NCBI GenBank assembly: GCA_905221605.1
Contig: CAJNDS010000668.1
Location: 390,055 to 454,054 of the forward strand
DNA from: Symbiodinium natans
Lineage: Eukaryota; Sar; Dinophyceae; Suessiales; Symbiodiniaceae
Direction of reading: 5' to 3'
DNA length: 64,000 nucleotides
Shown: positions 18,975 through 29,083 of the stretch, piece after piece
How positions within the stretch are numbered: the first letter of the stretch is position 1
How the letters are laid out: each line of letters begins with the position of its first letter
Notes under the pieces: generated by a model
What the model was told of the DNA's origin: nothing
The model's database searches: none
Seen by the model: the letters and a program-made list of their open reading frames with translations, nothing else
Made by a program: the position numbers and the translations under genes

Positions 18975-19138
18975 GTTTAGGGTTTAGGGTTTCGGGTTTA
19001 GGGTTTAGGGCTATTGGAGCGCAGGGTTTTGGGGGCATGTGTGGGTGTGGGTGTGTGTGTGTGTGTGTGTAACCCTTAACCATTTTACCGCCCATCGCTT
19101 TAGGCCCCAGCACCAGACCTGAGTAGGCCCTTAGTCCC

Positions 19139-19232
19139 TCTTCGTTAAGGCAAAGCATAAAGGGGCACCCATGTCATTTCTAGGTCCTAGAAATTACAAG
19201 GGTGCCCCTTTATGCTTTTCCTTAACGAAGAG
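19139..19232. repeat. Palindromic element, about 33-bp arms
   Basis: CTCTTCGTTAAGGCAAAGCA at the left is mirrored by TGCTTTTCCTTAACGAAGAG at the right, with GGGGCACCC inside. Related in part to family E (GGGTGCCC). Confidence 0.85.
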
Positions 19233-19305
19233 TGAGTAGGTTACTCTTGGGCCTAGTGGCCCTAAACCCTATAATCCCTAAACCCTAAACCCTAATAACC
19301 CCGAG

Positions 19306-19362
19306 AAGCTCGAGGTGCTCAAGTACCACATGGTCTGCGAAAAGCTGCCTGGAGAATCAGAA
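19306..19362 (+). CDS. Candidate coding micro-exon
   Basis: 19 codons, phase 0: KLEVLKYHMVCEKLPGESE between CCCGAG| and |GTTATT. The frame continues open, so the donor is not certain. Confidence 0.6.
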
Positions 19363-19908
19363 GTTATTGGTACCCTCATTGCACGCGCTGTCCTATCATC
19401 TTTGAAAATTCAAAGCTGGCTACAGCATGAACGCAGCGGGAGACACCACGAATCCCTCAAAGTCCGTCAGTCACACACGCTGCATTGACACAAATGTCCA
19501 TAAACACATTCCCCAAAACTCTCCAGCACACCAAGTTTAGATGTAGCCGCATTCATTGCAAAACCGAGGTTGGGCCAGCTGCTACCCGTCCGCGCTGGAG
19601 AGCGTGTCGGTTCTATCGGTTCCCAGGGAGCCCAAACAATCTCTGTGGGCCGCAGAGCAGTCCCAATCAAAGGGGCATTGGTTTTTTTTGGGGCTTTGTT
19701 TTCTGAGGGCTAGTGTTTAGGCTAACGGTGTTTGCAATCAAAGGTGTAGGGTTTAGGAACTAGGTGTTTGGGTTGTCCAGCTGCAACGTGAAAAAGAACT
19801 ACTGTGCGAGTTTCGCTTTCTTTGGCAATCAGAAGAAAAAAAACGCCCCGACATCCCATAGCCCCTGAACACTCAGACCACTACACCCGAGCAGCACCAA
19901 CCCCCAAG

Positions 19909-19954
19909 GTATGCCTTCGAGAAGCCCAAAGGCGAGAAATTACCTGCGGCGCAG
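19909..19954 (+). CDS. Candidate coding micro-exon
   Basis: One base plus YAFEKPKGEKLPAAQ, between CCCAAG| and CAG|GCAGAT (GC donor). Confidence 0.5.
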
Positions 19955-20099
19955 GCAGATCTGCCTCTTGGCAAGGGAGCACACACAAGCTTTGAATCCA
20001 TGCGCCGAAATACCTCAAACATCCAAGATCCCAAAGCCCCCAAACCGCTCAGGTCTAGTGTCTAGGGGTATAGCTTGTTCAGCGAACCCCACTACGGCT

Positions 20100-20191
20100 G
20101 ATGGACAAAATCCTGCATTACCCATTAAAAGGAATATACCATAATTCCCATAGTTTAGGGTCCTTAGGGTCATGCAGGATTTTGTCCATCA
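20100..20191. repeat. Family F palindromic element
   Basis: Perfect 20-bp inverted ends TGATGGACAAAATCCTGCAT. Single copy here, with a GTTTAGGG in its loop. Confidence 0.9.
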
Positions 20192-20414
20192 ACAGTATGT
20201 CCTACAAGTGCCCTACATTTGCTGATCCCCAATTTCCAGCAGACTGGCCTAAGAAGGGCAAAAAATCTTCTACAACTCGGGCCTTCCCAGGAGACTTGGC
20301 TTCCCTGACCCTTAAAGCCTAAACCCCAAACCCCAAACCCCAAACCCTAAACCCTAAACCCTAAACCCTAAACCCTAAACCCTAAACCCTAAACCCTAAA
20401 TTGTTCAAACCAAG

Positions 20415-20466
20415 GGCCGAGAGGCGCCAGATCTCGCGCTTCGTGCGAGACCTGCCGCTGGCCTGA
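20415..20466 (+). CDS. Possible terminal micro-exon
   Basis: One frame reads AERRQISRFVRDLPLA and ends at TGA; another frame is open through. Acceptor CCAAG|. If the first frame is right, a gene ends here. Confidence 0.45.
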
Positions 20467-20683
20467 ATTCGGGAGTAGGGGGGGGTAGGGTTTAGGGTTT
20501 AGGGTTTAGGGTTTAGGGTTTAGGGTGTAGGGTTTAGGGTTTTGGGATCTGGGGTTTGAGTTGTAGTGGTGGGCGTTCTTGGGCTCACGGCTCAATATGG
20601 CTTGTGCGGCACAGTTTCGCTCCTGGAGGTTCCTCAAACTGGAGGCGTAAAGTCCTGACATTTTGAGGCTTAGAATACAAACC

Positions 20684-20787
20684 TTGGGATGTTCCCCCTT
20701 ATACTCACAGTCCTTAAGAGGGATTATAATAGGCGGGGGTACGATAATCCCTATCAAGGACTGTTCGTTTTAGGGGGAACATCCCAA
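20684..20787. repeat. Family B MITE-like element
   Basis: TTGGGATGTTCCCCCTTATA and its complement at the far end. Inner arms AGTCCTTAA/TCAAGGACT surround a variable centre with GGTAC. Family shared with eight other sites in the window. Confidence 0.9.
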
Positions 20788-21092
20788 CCTATATCATTTC
20801 GACCACCACGCCCTGCCCGACTGAGGACTCAGCCAGTTTTTAAGTTTTGACCCTCGCTTTTGGCGATACCCTGCTTCCCGCGACGGCGCGTAAGCCAGAA
20901 TGTTTTCCCCTCTTCAACAGTTCGGTTGGAAGCGCCTGGCAAACCAAAAAATTGTTTGAGTTCGCAAGACCTGAAGCCTCAATCATGAAACGCGCAAAAG
21001 GTCTAAGCCTGAGCTACATGTTTTATGGTGCAAGAATGCTCAACTAGGGTTTAGGGTTGAGGGTTAAAGCTCCGAGCCTTGACCGCCCCGAG

Positions 21093-21155
21093 GAAGGACG
21101 CGGATCCTGACCGCTATCGTAGGACTCAGGACGCAGGCCCTCAGGCTTTGAAAAG
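21093..21155 (+). CDS. Candidate coding micro-exon
   Basis: KDADPDRYRRTQDAGPQALK between CCCGAG| and AAAAG|GTAAGG, a textbook donor. Function unknown. Confidence 0.6.
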
Positions 21156-21802
21156 GTAAGGTGGAGGCTTGGAGTTTAGTGTTCAGGGTTCAGGGTTTGG
21201 GTTCGAGGTTTTGGGGTTTTAGGGCGGGTTCAGGGTTTAGGGGCTTAGAGAATTTGAGTAAAGCAGTTTTGGCTGAAGGTTTCGCTCAGATAGGGGTTTA
21301 GGACAAGGACGGATACAGACACCCTGGGCAGCGGATCTGCAGTTGTAATATGGGGGGGACAATTGGTTGATTAGAATGAACATTGTGGGTAGCTTAGAAG
21401 CCGCAGTTAGGGGAGCACTAAACTAGGATGCCCAGTAGTGCCCTCGTTCCCTTTTTGTTCGGGGTTTAGGGGGCTTAGGGTTTAGGGTTTAGGATGGGGT
21501 TTAGGTTCCCCTTTAAGCAAGATGGGCACCCTTTTCATTCCTAGGTTGTTGGGCCACCTAGAAAAAACATGCCTCCGTTCGAGGCCCTGCGTAGATTTGT
21601 TTGTGTGGCAAGCTGCCTTTGCTCAGATAACGCCGCTTGCCCAGCGAGCCCAATGCCACTTGGTGGGGGAATCTGCATATCTTATATGTGGGCCCTCACT
21701 TTGAGGCAGATCTGTGCCTTCCTAATCCCAGAACCCTAAACCCTAAACCCTAAACCCTAAACCCTTAGTTGCATTTTTTGGGCTCCGAGGGCGTAGTGCC
21801 AG

Positions 21803-21883
21803 CACAGCCGCAACCCAAACGGGCCGGCTCATGGCGTGCAAGGTGCCGGGTGCCAACTGGATCGGTCATGATTTGCCTGCGAA
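21803..21883 (+). CDS. Candidate coding micro-exon
   Basis: Reads TAATQTGRLMACKVPGANWI then GHDLPAK between TGCCAG| and |GTTTCA. Function unknown. Confidence 0.5.
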
Positions 21884-22704
21884 GTTTCACTCTGCTTCTT
21901 TAGGGCTTAGGGTTTAAGGTTTAGGGTTTAGGGTTTAGGGTTTAGGGTTTAGGGGTCAGGAAAAATCATTCCCTAGTGTAAAGGTATTGGAGAGGACGAG
22001 TTGCAATCATGTCGCTGGCGCGTAGGTACTGGCACCTTGTCCCAGGCAAATGCATGCAAGTGGACCCAACCCGAGGAATTCTAAACCCAACCCTAAACAC
22101 TCTAAAGCTGAAACCCTCAACGGTGTGCAAAAGAACAAGAAAAGCAATGACTCTGCTAGGTAGGCCCTGGAGACATTGTTCCCCTTATCCGGTTCAAGAG
22201 GATCATATTTAGGAATGTTTTTTTTTCTCAGAGGGTTTAAGGGCCATCCTAGTCTAATGGTACCATGGACAGGGTTTAGGGTTTAGGATTTAGGGTTTAG
22301 GGTTTGGGGTTTAGGGTTTAGGGTTTACGCCTTCATGCGTTAGACCCGAAAACGATCCCTAAGCTTCAGGGCCACTTGCCTAGGGCGAGACTTACAGGGG
22401 ACTGGCGGAAATCCCCTATCAAGCGCGGCTCTCTCCTGAAGGGGTATGTGTACGTTCCTACTATGCATCTATGTATACATATAGAGAGAGAGGTATAGGT
22501 GTATGTTAACAGATGCACAGGCCTGTGTGCTTCCTTCTTTCAGGCATATATGCATGCATATCTTTAGGGTGCAGTCTGCTCGGGTTGCATGTTAGCAACG
22601 AAGACACCCTAGCCTCTTGGGACGTCACCCTAAACCCTACGCCCTAAACCCTAAACCCCAAACCCTAAACCCTAGATGCTAAGCCCTAAACCCTAAATCC
22701 TAAG

Positions 22705-22769
22705 GGGAGAGCCCGCCTTCCCCGCGCACAAGCCCGAACCCCTCGTTTGTGACTTCCCGAAGCAGGAAG
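22705..22769 (+). CDS. Candidate coding micro-exon, Ser/Pro-rich
   Basis: GESPPSPRTSPNPSFVTSRS in one frame; another frame (AFPAHKPEPLVCDFPKQEG) is also open. Acceptor CCTAAG|, donor |GTGCCA. Confidence 0.45.
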
Positions 22770-22845
22770 GTGCCAGAAAACTGCTGAGTGACACTCCTGG
22801 CTGGTTCTGAGTAGGGGTCAGGGTTTAGGGTTCAGGGTTTAGGGT

Positions 22846-22881
22846 TTAAGGTTTAAGGTTTAAGGTTTAAGGTTTAAGGTT
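22846..22881. repeat. TTTAAGG variant array
   Basis: Five units of one telomere-unit variant between normal TTTAGGG units. Confidence 0.9.
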
Positions 22882-22978
22882 TAGGGTTTAGGGTTTAGGG
22901 TGTAGTACGGTTTAGGGTTTAGGGTTTAGGGAGGGAATGGGGTATCCTATATCCTCCAGGGGTGCAAAAGGTTCCCAG

Positions 22979-23077
22979 GACTCCAATACCCTTAATTAAG
23001 GAATATTCCTTAGACTCCAATAGGGTTCCCTATATGGTTTAGGGAATATTCCTTCAATGAGGGGTAGTGGAGTCTCT
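22979..23077. repeat. Family C MITE-like element
   Basis: GACTCCAATACCC...GGGGTAGTGGAGTCTC with inner GGAATATTCC arms. Family consensus end is GAGACTCCAATACCCCTT. Confidence 0.85.
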
Positions 23078-23289
23078 GCGTGTTCTGGATGCCCTAGAAA
23101 AAATTTGTGGTTAAAGATGCCATGCCATTGAATTAGGAGAAGTATGCCTATTTATGGGGCTTCCGAAATAGGGCTGCCCTTTTTGGGGGTTTCGATACTT
23201 AGGATGACAGAGCTCTTGGGGCAGATTCCGGGACTTCAGGGTGTGCTTCGCATTTCTGCGTCGGTGTCCTGAGTCTGAGCTACGTAGAG

Positions 23290-23340
23290 CTGAAGACCGC
23301 TGCTCCGGAATCCAGGAAGCTAGATCAAATCAACACCAGG
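23290..23340 (+). CDS. Candidate coding micro-exon
   Basis: 17 codons, phase 0: LKTAAPESRKLDQINTR between GTAGAG| and AGG|GTCCCT. Confidence 0.5.
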
Positions 23341-23342
23341 GT

Positions 23343-23438
23343 CCCTAAACCCTAAACCCTAAACCCTAAACCCTAAACCCTAAACCCTAAACCCTAAACC
23401 CTAAACCCTAAACCCTAAACCCTAAACCCTAAACCCTA
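23343..23438 (-). repeat. CCCTAAA array, thirteen units
   Basis: Near-perfect tandem array directly before another coding island. Confidence 0.95.
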
Positions 23439-23476
23439 AACCCCAAGCCCTGAATTACGGCATTTGCCTCCCTCAG

Positions 23477-23527
23477 TCCTTATTTGGCGGGGCGGTTTGG
23501 AAACTGGGCTCTCCAGGATCGTGGCAA
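23477..23527 (+). CDS. Candidate coding micro-exon
   Basis: 17 codons, phase 0: SLFGGAVWKLGSPGSWQ. Acceptor TTTGCCTCCCTCAG| has a pyrimidine tract; donor |GCCCGG. Confidence 0.55.
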
Positions 23528-23986
23528 GCCCGGCCCCCTAGCTCGACATTGCGCAACTTAGCATAAGGGGTAAGGGTTTAGGGTTTAGGGTTTAGGGTTT
23601 AGGGTTTAGGGTTTAGGGTTGTGTTCAGGGAATCATGACCCTCATTCGCTTGGGGCTTCTCCCTCATGCATCTTCTTCAAGCCTGAACATTGGTGCCTAC
23701 CCTAAACCCTGCACGTAGAGCTGGCAGTTCTCCCAAGTCCTGTTAAGAAATCATTCAACAAAAACACATCGTATTTTTCAACCAGCTTGCAGAACTAGCA
23801 TCCTACTTAAAGATGGGGCAGGTAGAAATCTTACTCCGAACCTTAGGCCCTAAAACCCTAAACGTTAAATCCTAAGCCCTAAACCCTACATCCTAAACCC
23901 TACACCTTAAAATCCTAAACCTTAAATCCTAAACCCTAAACCTTGAACCATCCTAAACTCTAAACCTCTGTGCTTTTTGAGCCCAG

Positions 23987-24057
23987 CCTCGCGCGGGCGC
24001 ATCAGGAGGTAAAGCTGGCAGAGGACATGGTCAGACACCTCCGCAACGAGACGCAAG
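23987..24057 (+). CDS. Candidate coding micro-exon
   Basis: LARAHQEVKLAEDMVRHLRN then ETQ, helical and charged. Acceptor TTTTTGAGCCCAG|, GC donor CAAG|GCGGGC. Confidence 0.6.
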
Positions 24058-24519
24058 GCGGGCTTTTGGACTCGGCTTCCGGTTTTTGTTTCTTTCATTT
24101 TGGATTTGGGGTATGATTTAGGTTTAGGGTTGAGGGTTTAGGGGTATAGGGTTTAGGGATGAGGGGTTTAGGGATTGGGGTTTGGGGTTCTAGGGTGTAG
24201 GGTTCTAGGGTGTAAGGTTTATGGCGTTTAGGAGGGTGTAAGGTTCATACGGGACCCTAGATAACGTTAAACCATTAAACGCATTGTAGGGTGTAGGGTA
24301 TACTCTGTCGTGCATAGGCTTTATGTAGAACCCAAGGTAATACGAAACATATGTTTGGGTTTAGGACTTATAGCAGGATTTATATGGAGCCAGTGAGATG
24401 TTCCCCTTACACTAACAGTCAAAAGGAATTATAGTACCCCCCACTGTAATTCCTATAGTGTCTACAGGGTGTACCCTTGATTAAGAATTGTCACATGTTC
24501 TGATCTCGCAAAGAAGCAG

Positions 24520-24573
24520 CTCGGTGGTGCGGGTGGCGAGAGCCGCCGAAACTGCGCGAATCGAGCTTCATGG
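24520..24573 (+). CDS. Candidate coding micro-exon
   Basis: SVVRVARAAETARIELH between GAAGCAG| and ATGG|GTTCAGGG. The frame is also open upstream (LISQRS). Confidence 0.55.
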
Positions 24574-25167
24574 GTTCAGGGTCGGACTTTTTTGTTTCTG
24601 GGTCGGGGCTTTTATGAAGTGCTTGTATTTCGGGGTTTCTGTCTTTAGACTTTTGAATTGCAGGTTTGTGGGTTTAGGGCTTAGGTTTCGGTTTAGGGTG
24701 CGCAGCCTTTATCTGCGAGGTGCCTCAGAGCTGCTGGATGACGAGGCAGGTTGGGCTAAGCGAGGGGTCGGAATAGCTACTAGTTAGTAGGACCCTATCC
24801 CTAAACCCTTGAGTCTTCAAGGTTTCGGGCTGTCGGAGTCAGTGTTATTTAGGGAGAACTGAAGAGTTAAGGCTTCAGGTTTCTGCTTCAGGCTTCCGAC
24901 CCCCCCCCCCCCCCCCAACTCCCCCCCTATGTTGGTAGAGGTTTGAAAAGGGGCGGCTACGTCTTGGAAGGTCCGAAAGATCACATAACCCTTATATAAT
25001 ATCTGTTTCATATACATATATATATATATATGTATATGTATATATACATATACATATGCCTCGGTTAAAATAAACTTGTACAAGCCCTTACAAGAATTAA
25101 ACCGCCAGGTGGCTCCAGCTGGCTCCAACGAAAGCAACCAGAGCACAGGCGCCATCGGCCCCTTGTT

Positions 25168-25241
25168 TAAGGAATAGGGTTTAGGGTTTAGGGTTTAGGG
25201 TTTAGGGTTTAGGGTTTAGGGTTTAGGGTTTAGGGTTTAGG
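25168..25241 (+). repeat. TTTAGGG array, ten units
   Basis: Perfect tandem units. Confidence 0.95.
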
Positions 25242-25955
25242 GTGAGGGTTTAGGAATAGACCTTACACCATCTAGGGACTCTTTACGTGATTTTAGGCAT
25301 GTCCCTGGCTTAGGGGGTATTGCGCGCTTTGGGTACCTACATTTAGGAGGGTTGGGTTCAGGGTTGGGGGGATAAGCTTGGACAAATGGCAATAAGGGTC
25401 CCGTGTTATCTGGGGGATTCAAGGTTTAGGGAGGGTTTATGGTTACCTTATGTCGGGGGGTTGCAAGTTCTCGCGCGTCGAGGACCTACTACTGAGTTAG
25501 GGTTTAGGGCTTAGGGCTTCAGAGCCTGTAGGGCGAACCAAGACCCAGATTCACAATATTCCTGACAAGGCCTTAGCTAAACTGCATGGTTCAGGAAATC
25601 TACCTAGAGAAACATACATGCTCTTGTAACAAAGGGAAAGGGACCTAGTAATTAAGGTGTATGTCCCTTTTCTTTAGATTCTTTTTCATTGTATGCTACT
25701 CTCGCCAAAGAACTAGCCCCAAAGTCCTCTAAGGTTAAGTTAAGGGTGAAGGGTTTAGGGGTCCCATTTGATATCTGCCAGTCCTTGAGGGTGCCGAACG
25801 GTGAGCCCCTCTATCCGAAGACGAAAACCCTAAACCCCTCAACCGGTTAAAGCTAAGTGTTTGGGGCTCAGAGTCTCAAGCCCAAAAGTCCGAAAGCCCA
25901 ACTCCCAACCCTTAGCCCTAAACTTCCAGGGTTAAGGGATTTTTTTGCTCCGCGC

Positions 25956-26148
25956 TCCCCCCCGCCCCCCCCCCCCCCCCCCCCGCCCCCCCCCCCCCCC
26001 GCCCCCCCCCCCCGCCCCCCCCTCGCCCCCCCCCGCCACCCCGCCCCCCCCGCCCCCCCCCCCCCCTCCCCCCCCCCCCCCCGCCCCCCCCCCCCCGACC
26101 CCCCCCCCGCCACCCCCTTCCCGCCCCCCCCCCCCCCTCGAAACGCCC
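25956..26148. repeat. Poly-C tract with rare G and T
   Basis: Almost pure C on the + strand. It could form i-motif/G-quadruplex structures and also serves as the pyrimidine tract of the CTGCCTCCAG| acceptor just downstream. Length is likely unstable in sequencing. Confidence 0.95.
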
Positions 26149-26162
26149 CCCTCTGCCTCCAG

Positions 26163-26198
26163 GTGCAACGGAGGCCCTGCTGGAGGTGCCATGCTAGG
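26163..26198 (+). CDS. Candidate micro-exon
   Basis: 12 codons between CTGCCTCCAG| and |GTTTAGGG. All three frames are short and readable (for example VQRRPCWRCHAR), so the frame is not settled. Confidence 0.4.
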
Positions 26199-26346
26199 GT
26201 TTAGGGTTTAGGGTTTAGGGTTTAGGGTTTAGGGTTTAGGGTTCAGGATTTAAGATTTAGGAGTTAAGCTGAGGATTTCGGTCCTCGAAGACTCCTCAGG
26301 TAAGGGGCTCCGAAGTAAGGCGTGAGCTTCACATGTATCACATGTA

Positions 26347-26575
26347 TACTTGGAGGTTCACTTTGGGTAAGCAGACGCAGGGATGCAGGTATGGCAGCTG
26401 CGCGTAGAACCCTGCTTTGGGCAACCCTATTTACGGTACTTATAGCCCGGTGCCATCCACTTCTTGGAGCCCGTCTTATTGTGGCGGGCAGGGTAATAAG
26501 TACCAGACATACATGTGTTTAAGTTTAGTTACCAGAATTCTAGCCCTACTGTTAAGCACCCATGAACCTCCAAGT
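26347..26575. repeat. Family A MITE-like element, long form
   Basis: TACTTGGAGGTTCACTTTGG at left, CACCCATGAACCTCCAAGTA at right, with 190 bases of unrelated sequence inside. Confidence 0.8.
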
Positions 26576-26654
26576 AATTCTAGAGTGTGTTTCCTGTACC
26601 CTAAACCCTAAACCCTAAACCCGAAACCCTAAACCCTAACCCCTAAACCCTTAG

Positions 26655-26732
26655 GGGAAAGGAGCTTTGGGATGCAGCCCTGATGCCCACAGCGACCGAG
26701 AAGTCCCCACAAGCCCTGACCAACCCTAGGGG
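26655..26732 (+). CDS. Candidate coding micro-exon
   Basis: GKELWDAALMPTATEKSPQA then LTNP between CCCTTAG| and |GTTTAGGG; telomere-like units on both sides. Confidence 0.6.
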
Positions 26733-27082
26733 GTTTAGGGTTTAGGGTTTAGGGTGTAGGGTTTAGTAGGGTTTAGTAGGGTTTAGTAGGGTTTAGGGTT
26801 TAGGGTATAGGGTTCTTAGGGGAGGGAGGTTCAAGGGGGGAATGTAACCCAAGGTCCCTTAAGGGTGCCTAAGGCTCCCAAATTTCCCGCAGGCCTCCAT
26901 GAAACCCCCTCCCTTATGAAGCCTCGAACCCTGATAGACCTTGTAGGCCTCATGAACCCGACCTTGAAGCCCTACTAAACCCTAAACAACCCTAGAAGCC
27001 CTAAGCGCAAACACCCTAAACCCTGAAACCCTTTGATTTCGAAAAGCGCCCGAAGCCCTTTCGAAACCTTAGAAAACCCTAG
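26733..27082. other. TTTAGGG/CCCTAAA mix, no other gene seen
   Basis: TTTAGGG and TTTAGTAGGG variants to 26820, then CCCTAAA-type degenerate sequence up to the acceptor CCCTAG|. Confidence 0.6.
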
Positions 27083-27173
27083 TGCGCTGGCTCCCAATGC
27101 CGAGGAAAATGACAAGGCAATCAAGGAGCTCGACATGCTGGTAGCCCCCACAGCACTGAGGCTTCTGACATCG
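27083..27173 (+). CDS. Candidate coding micro-exon
   Basis: One base plus 30 codons (ALAPNAEENDKAIKELDMLV...). Acceptor AAACCCTAG| and donor |GTTCAGGG are both telomere-type. Helical, acidic. Confidence 0.7.
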
Positions 27174-27285
27174 GTTCAGGGTTTACAGTTCAGGGTTTTG
27201 GGTTTGGGGTTGAGGGTTTGGGGTTTAGGGCTGTTTACGGTTTAGGGTTAACCACTAGGATCCCCAGTCGCTCCTTTGCTCGCAG

Positions 27286-27379
27286 GGGGTCGGGTTTTTT
27301 GATGAAGCAAGCCAGCGTGCCCTGTGCGAAAGATGAGCCAGGGCCGACTGAGAGTACACCAGACACTGTGGAGCGGCAA
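27286..27379 (+). CDS. Candidate coding micro-exon
   Basis: Acceptor CTTTGCTCGCAG|. One frame reads GSGFLMKQASVPCAKDEPGP and on to VERQ|GCATGG. Another frame (GVGFFDE) could use a GC donor after 21 bases. Confidence 0.5.
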
Positions 27380-27873
27380 GCATGGCTTCATGTGCTAAAG
27401 CCCTAAACCCTAAACCCTAAACCCGAAACCCTAAACCCTAAACCAAACTGCACCCCTCCCCCGCCTTCCCTCCCCTCCCCTCTCCCCCTGCCCTGCTCCC
27501 CCTGCCCTCTCCGCCTGCCCTGTCTCCCTGCCCTCTCCCCTGTCCCCCTCTCACAACAAAGCCAGATGAAGCAAAAGGCTGCCCAAGCCCTGAACCCTAC
27601 TCACTATGGCCCTATAAACCCTCTACTCTTACACTAGCTTGTGCCTTGAACCCTCCTCCCCCGAAGTCTGCCGGAGCCCCCAAAAACTGTGCCTAATCTA
27701 GGGCTCGGCATAATTACTAGTAGTATTCCCTTATGGTCCCTTTGTAATACTACTGACATACCGCCAATACCCTAAACCCTGAACCCTGAACCCTGAACCC
27801 TGAACCCTAACCTAACCCCATTTTAACCATTCAGGCCCCTATATTAACCTCTACACCCCGGACTGCGGCCAAG

Positions 27874-27916
27874 GTGACACATGCCGAGGATCTCACAGCC
27901 AGGTCCCACGGCATGG
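27874..27916 (+). CDS. Candidate coding micro-exon
   Basis: VTHAEDLTARSHGM plus one base, between GGCCAAG| and |GTTTAGGG. Confidence 0.55.
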
Positions 27917-28356
27917 GTTTAGGGTTTACGGTTGTTTGGGGTTTCGGTTTTAGGGTTCATTTTTGCACAGTTTTGCATTCTCTTTGTTGGGAGTTGCGCA
28001 GGCTGCGAAGCTACTGGAGCTTCTCCGGCTCTGAAGGTTCTAGCCCAGGAGTTTAAGTCGGCTTAAGTTTTGTTTGCATTATAAGGGTCATTTATCATGA
28101 AGAACACAAGCACTAGTTGATAGTCATGATTAAAGGATACCTTACCATTTGCTCTTGTTTCCCTTTGAGGGTTTCAAAACCTCAGAATCGACGTTTGTTG
28201 AACATGAGCCCTCAGACCTGAAACCCAACGCCTGCACATGGGCCTGTTTTGGGTTTTTTTAAGGCCCTCACACGTTGTGCAAGGCATCATGTAGACTCGC
28301 TTTCGGCTGGGCTGCAGGGTTCTGGCAAGAAGGTGCTACTATGAGAGGAGACAGGC

Positions 28357-28358
<2 letters not shown>

Positions 28359-28413
<55 letters not shown>

Positions 28414-28416
28414 GAG
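28359..28416. repeat. (GA)n microsatellite
   Basis: Pure AG/GA run with two interruptions. Confidence 0.95.
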
Positions 28417-28671
28417 GGAGCGAGAGTGTGAGAGTGTGGGAGTGTGAGGGTGTGAGAATGTAAGAGAGAGAGCGAGAGACGGGGATAGACACCTGTATAC
28501 ACACATATATATATATAAAGATATATGCACAGAGTCGTGGAGAATGCGGAGGCACACAGAGACAGAGGTGAACGAAAAAGAAGGACCGAGAGAGAGAGAG
28601 AGAGAGAGAGAGAGTGAGTCAGAGCCAGACAGAGAGACCGCGAGTCGGAGAGACCGCGAGGCGGAGACACT

Positions 28672-28737
28672 AGGGTTTAGGGTTTAGGGTTTAGGGTTTA
28701 GGGTTTAGGGTTTAGGGTTTAGGGTTTAGGGTTTAGG
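28672..28737 (+). repeat. TTTAGGG array, ten units
   Basis: Perfect units adjoining a GA-rich region. Confidence 0.95.
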
Positions 28738-28987
28738 GCGCAGAAACAGAGACAGGGTGGCATGTGTCGCCCAGCCTAAGGCTTCCTCAGCTTATACCCG
28801 ATACCCCGCATCCAGGGTCCAGACTATGGGGTTCGGAACACTTGCTAATAGTATTCTCTCACGGTCCCTTTGTAGCTATACCATAAATAATTCCCAAAGC
28901 CGCGGTGAAATTATTAAGGCACCCTTTTTTCAGGGTGCTTTGTTCCCCCCCCCCCCCCGCAGATGCACTCCTTTCTCTCCTTGCCAG

Positions 28988-29016
28988 TTGAGCTGCCGAA
29001 GCTGCTGCGGGGCCCG
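28988..29016 (+). CDS. Candidate micro-exon
   Basis: ELPKLLRGP after CTCCTTGCCAG|, possible GC donor. The frame stays open (PRTLHPEALGVFLNP), so the exon may be longer. Confidence 0.4.
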
Positions 29017-29083
29017 GCAATGCCTCGAACCCTGCACCCCGAGGCCCTGGGAGTCTTCTTGAACCCAGCCCCCCTGTGTACTT

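Larger units (their letters stand above)
19955..21092. other. Repeats between candidate exons
   Basis: Family F palindrome at 20100-20191, CCCTAAA array at 20340-20400, one short candidate exon, a TTTAGGG array at 20489-20525 and a family B element at 20684-20787. About 200 bases of unique DNA follow. Confidence 0.6.
21156..23289. other. Telomere-like blocks and unique DNA with two candidate exons
   Basis: TTTAGGG-rich stretches at 21170-21260, 21900-21953 and 22272-22330, a short TTTAAGG variant run (22846-22881), AT microsatellites near 22480 and a family C element at 22979-23077. Exons at 21803 and 22705 are listed separately. Confidence 0.6.
24574..26162. other. Repeats, microsatellites and a long C-rich tract
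   Basis: AT microsatellite at 25011-25062, ten TTTAGGG units at 25168-25241, unique DNA at 25250-25900 and a 190-base C-rich tract ending at the next acceptor. Pro-rich and Gly-rich frames here come from the C tract. Confidence 0.7.
27380..28987. other. Repeats and microsatellites with one short exon
   Basis: CT-rich tract at 27445-27550, CCCTGAA variant units at 27775-27810, GA microsatellites at 28359-28416 and 28588-28614, and ten TTTAGGG units at 28672-28737. LS-rich frames on the - strand are translated (GA)n. Confidence 0.7.

Noticed and set aside
24817-25155. 112-residue - strand ORF
   Set aside because: Its middle is translated (TA)n (YVYIHIHIYIYMY) and the rest spans a C-run.
25857-26211. 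Pro-rich and Gly-rich ORFs
   Set aside because: They are translations of a poly-C tract in all frames and both strands.
28268-28670. Leu/Ser-rich ORFs
   Set aside because: Translated (GA)n microsatellite; the same applies at 46238-46510.
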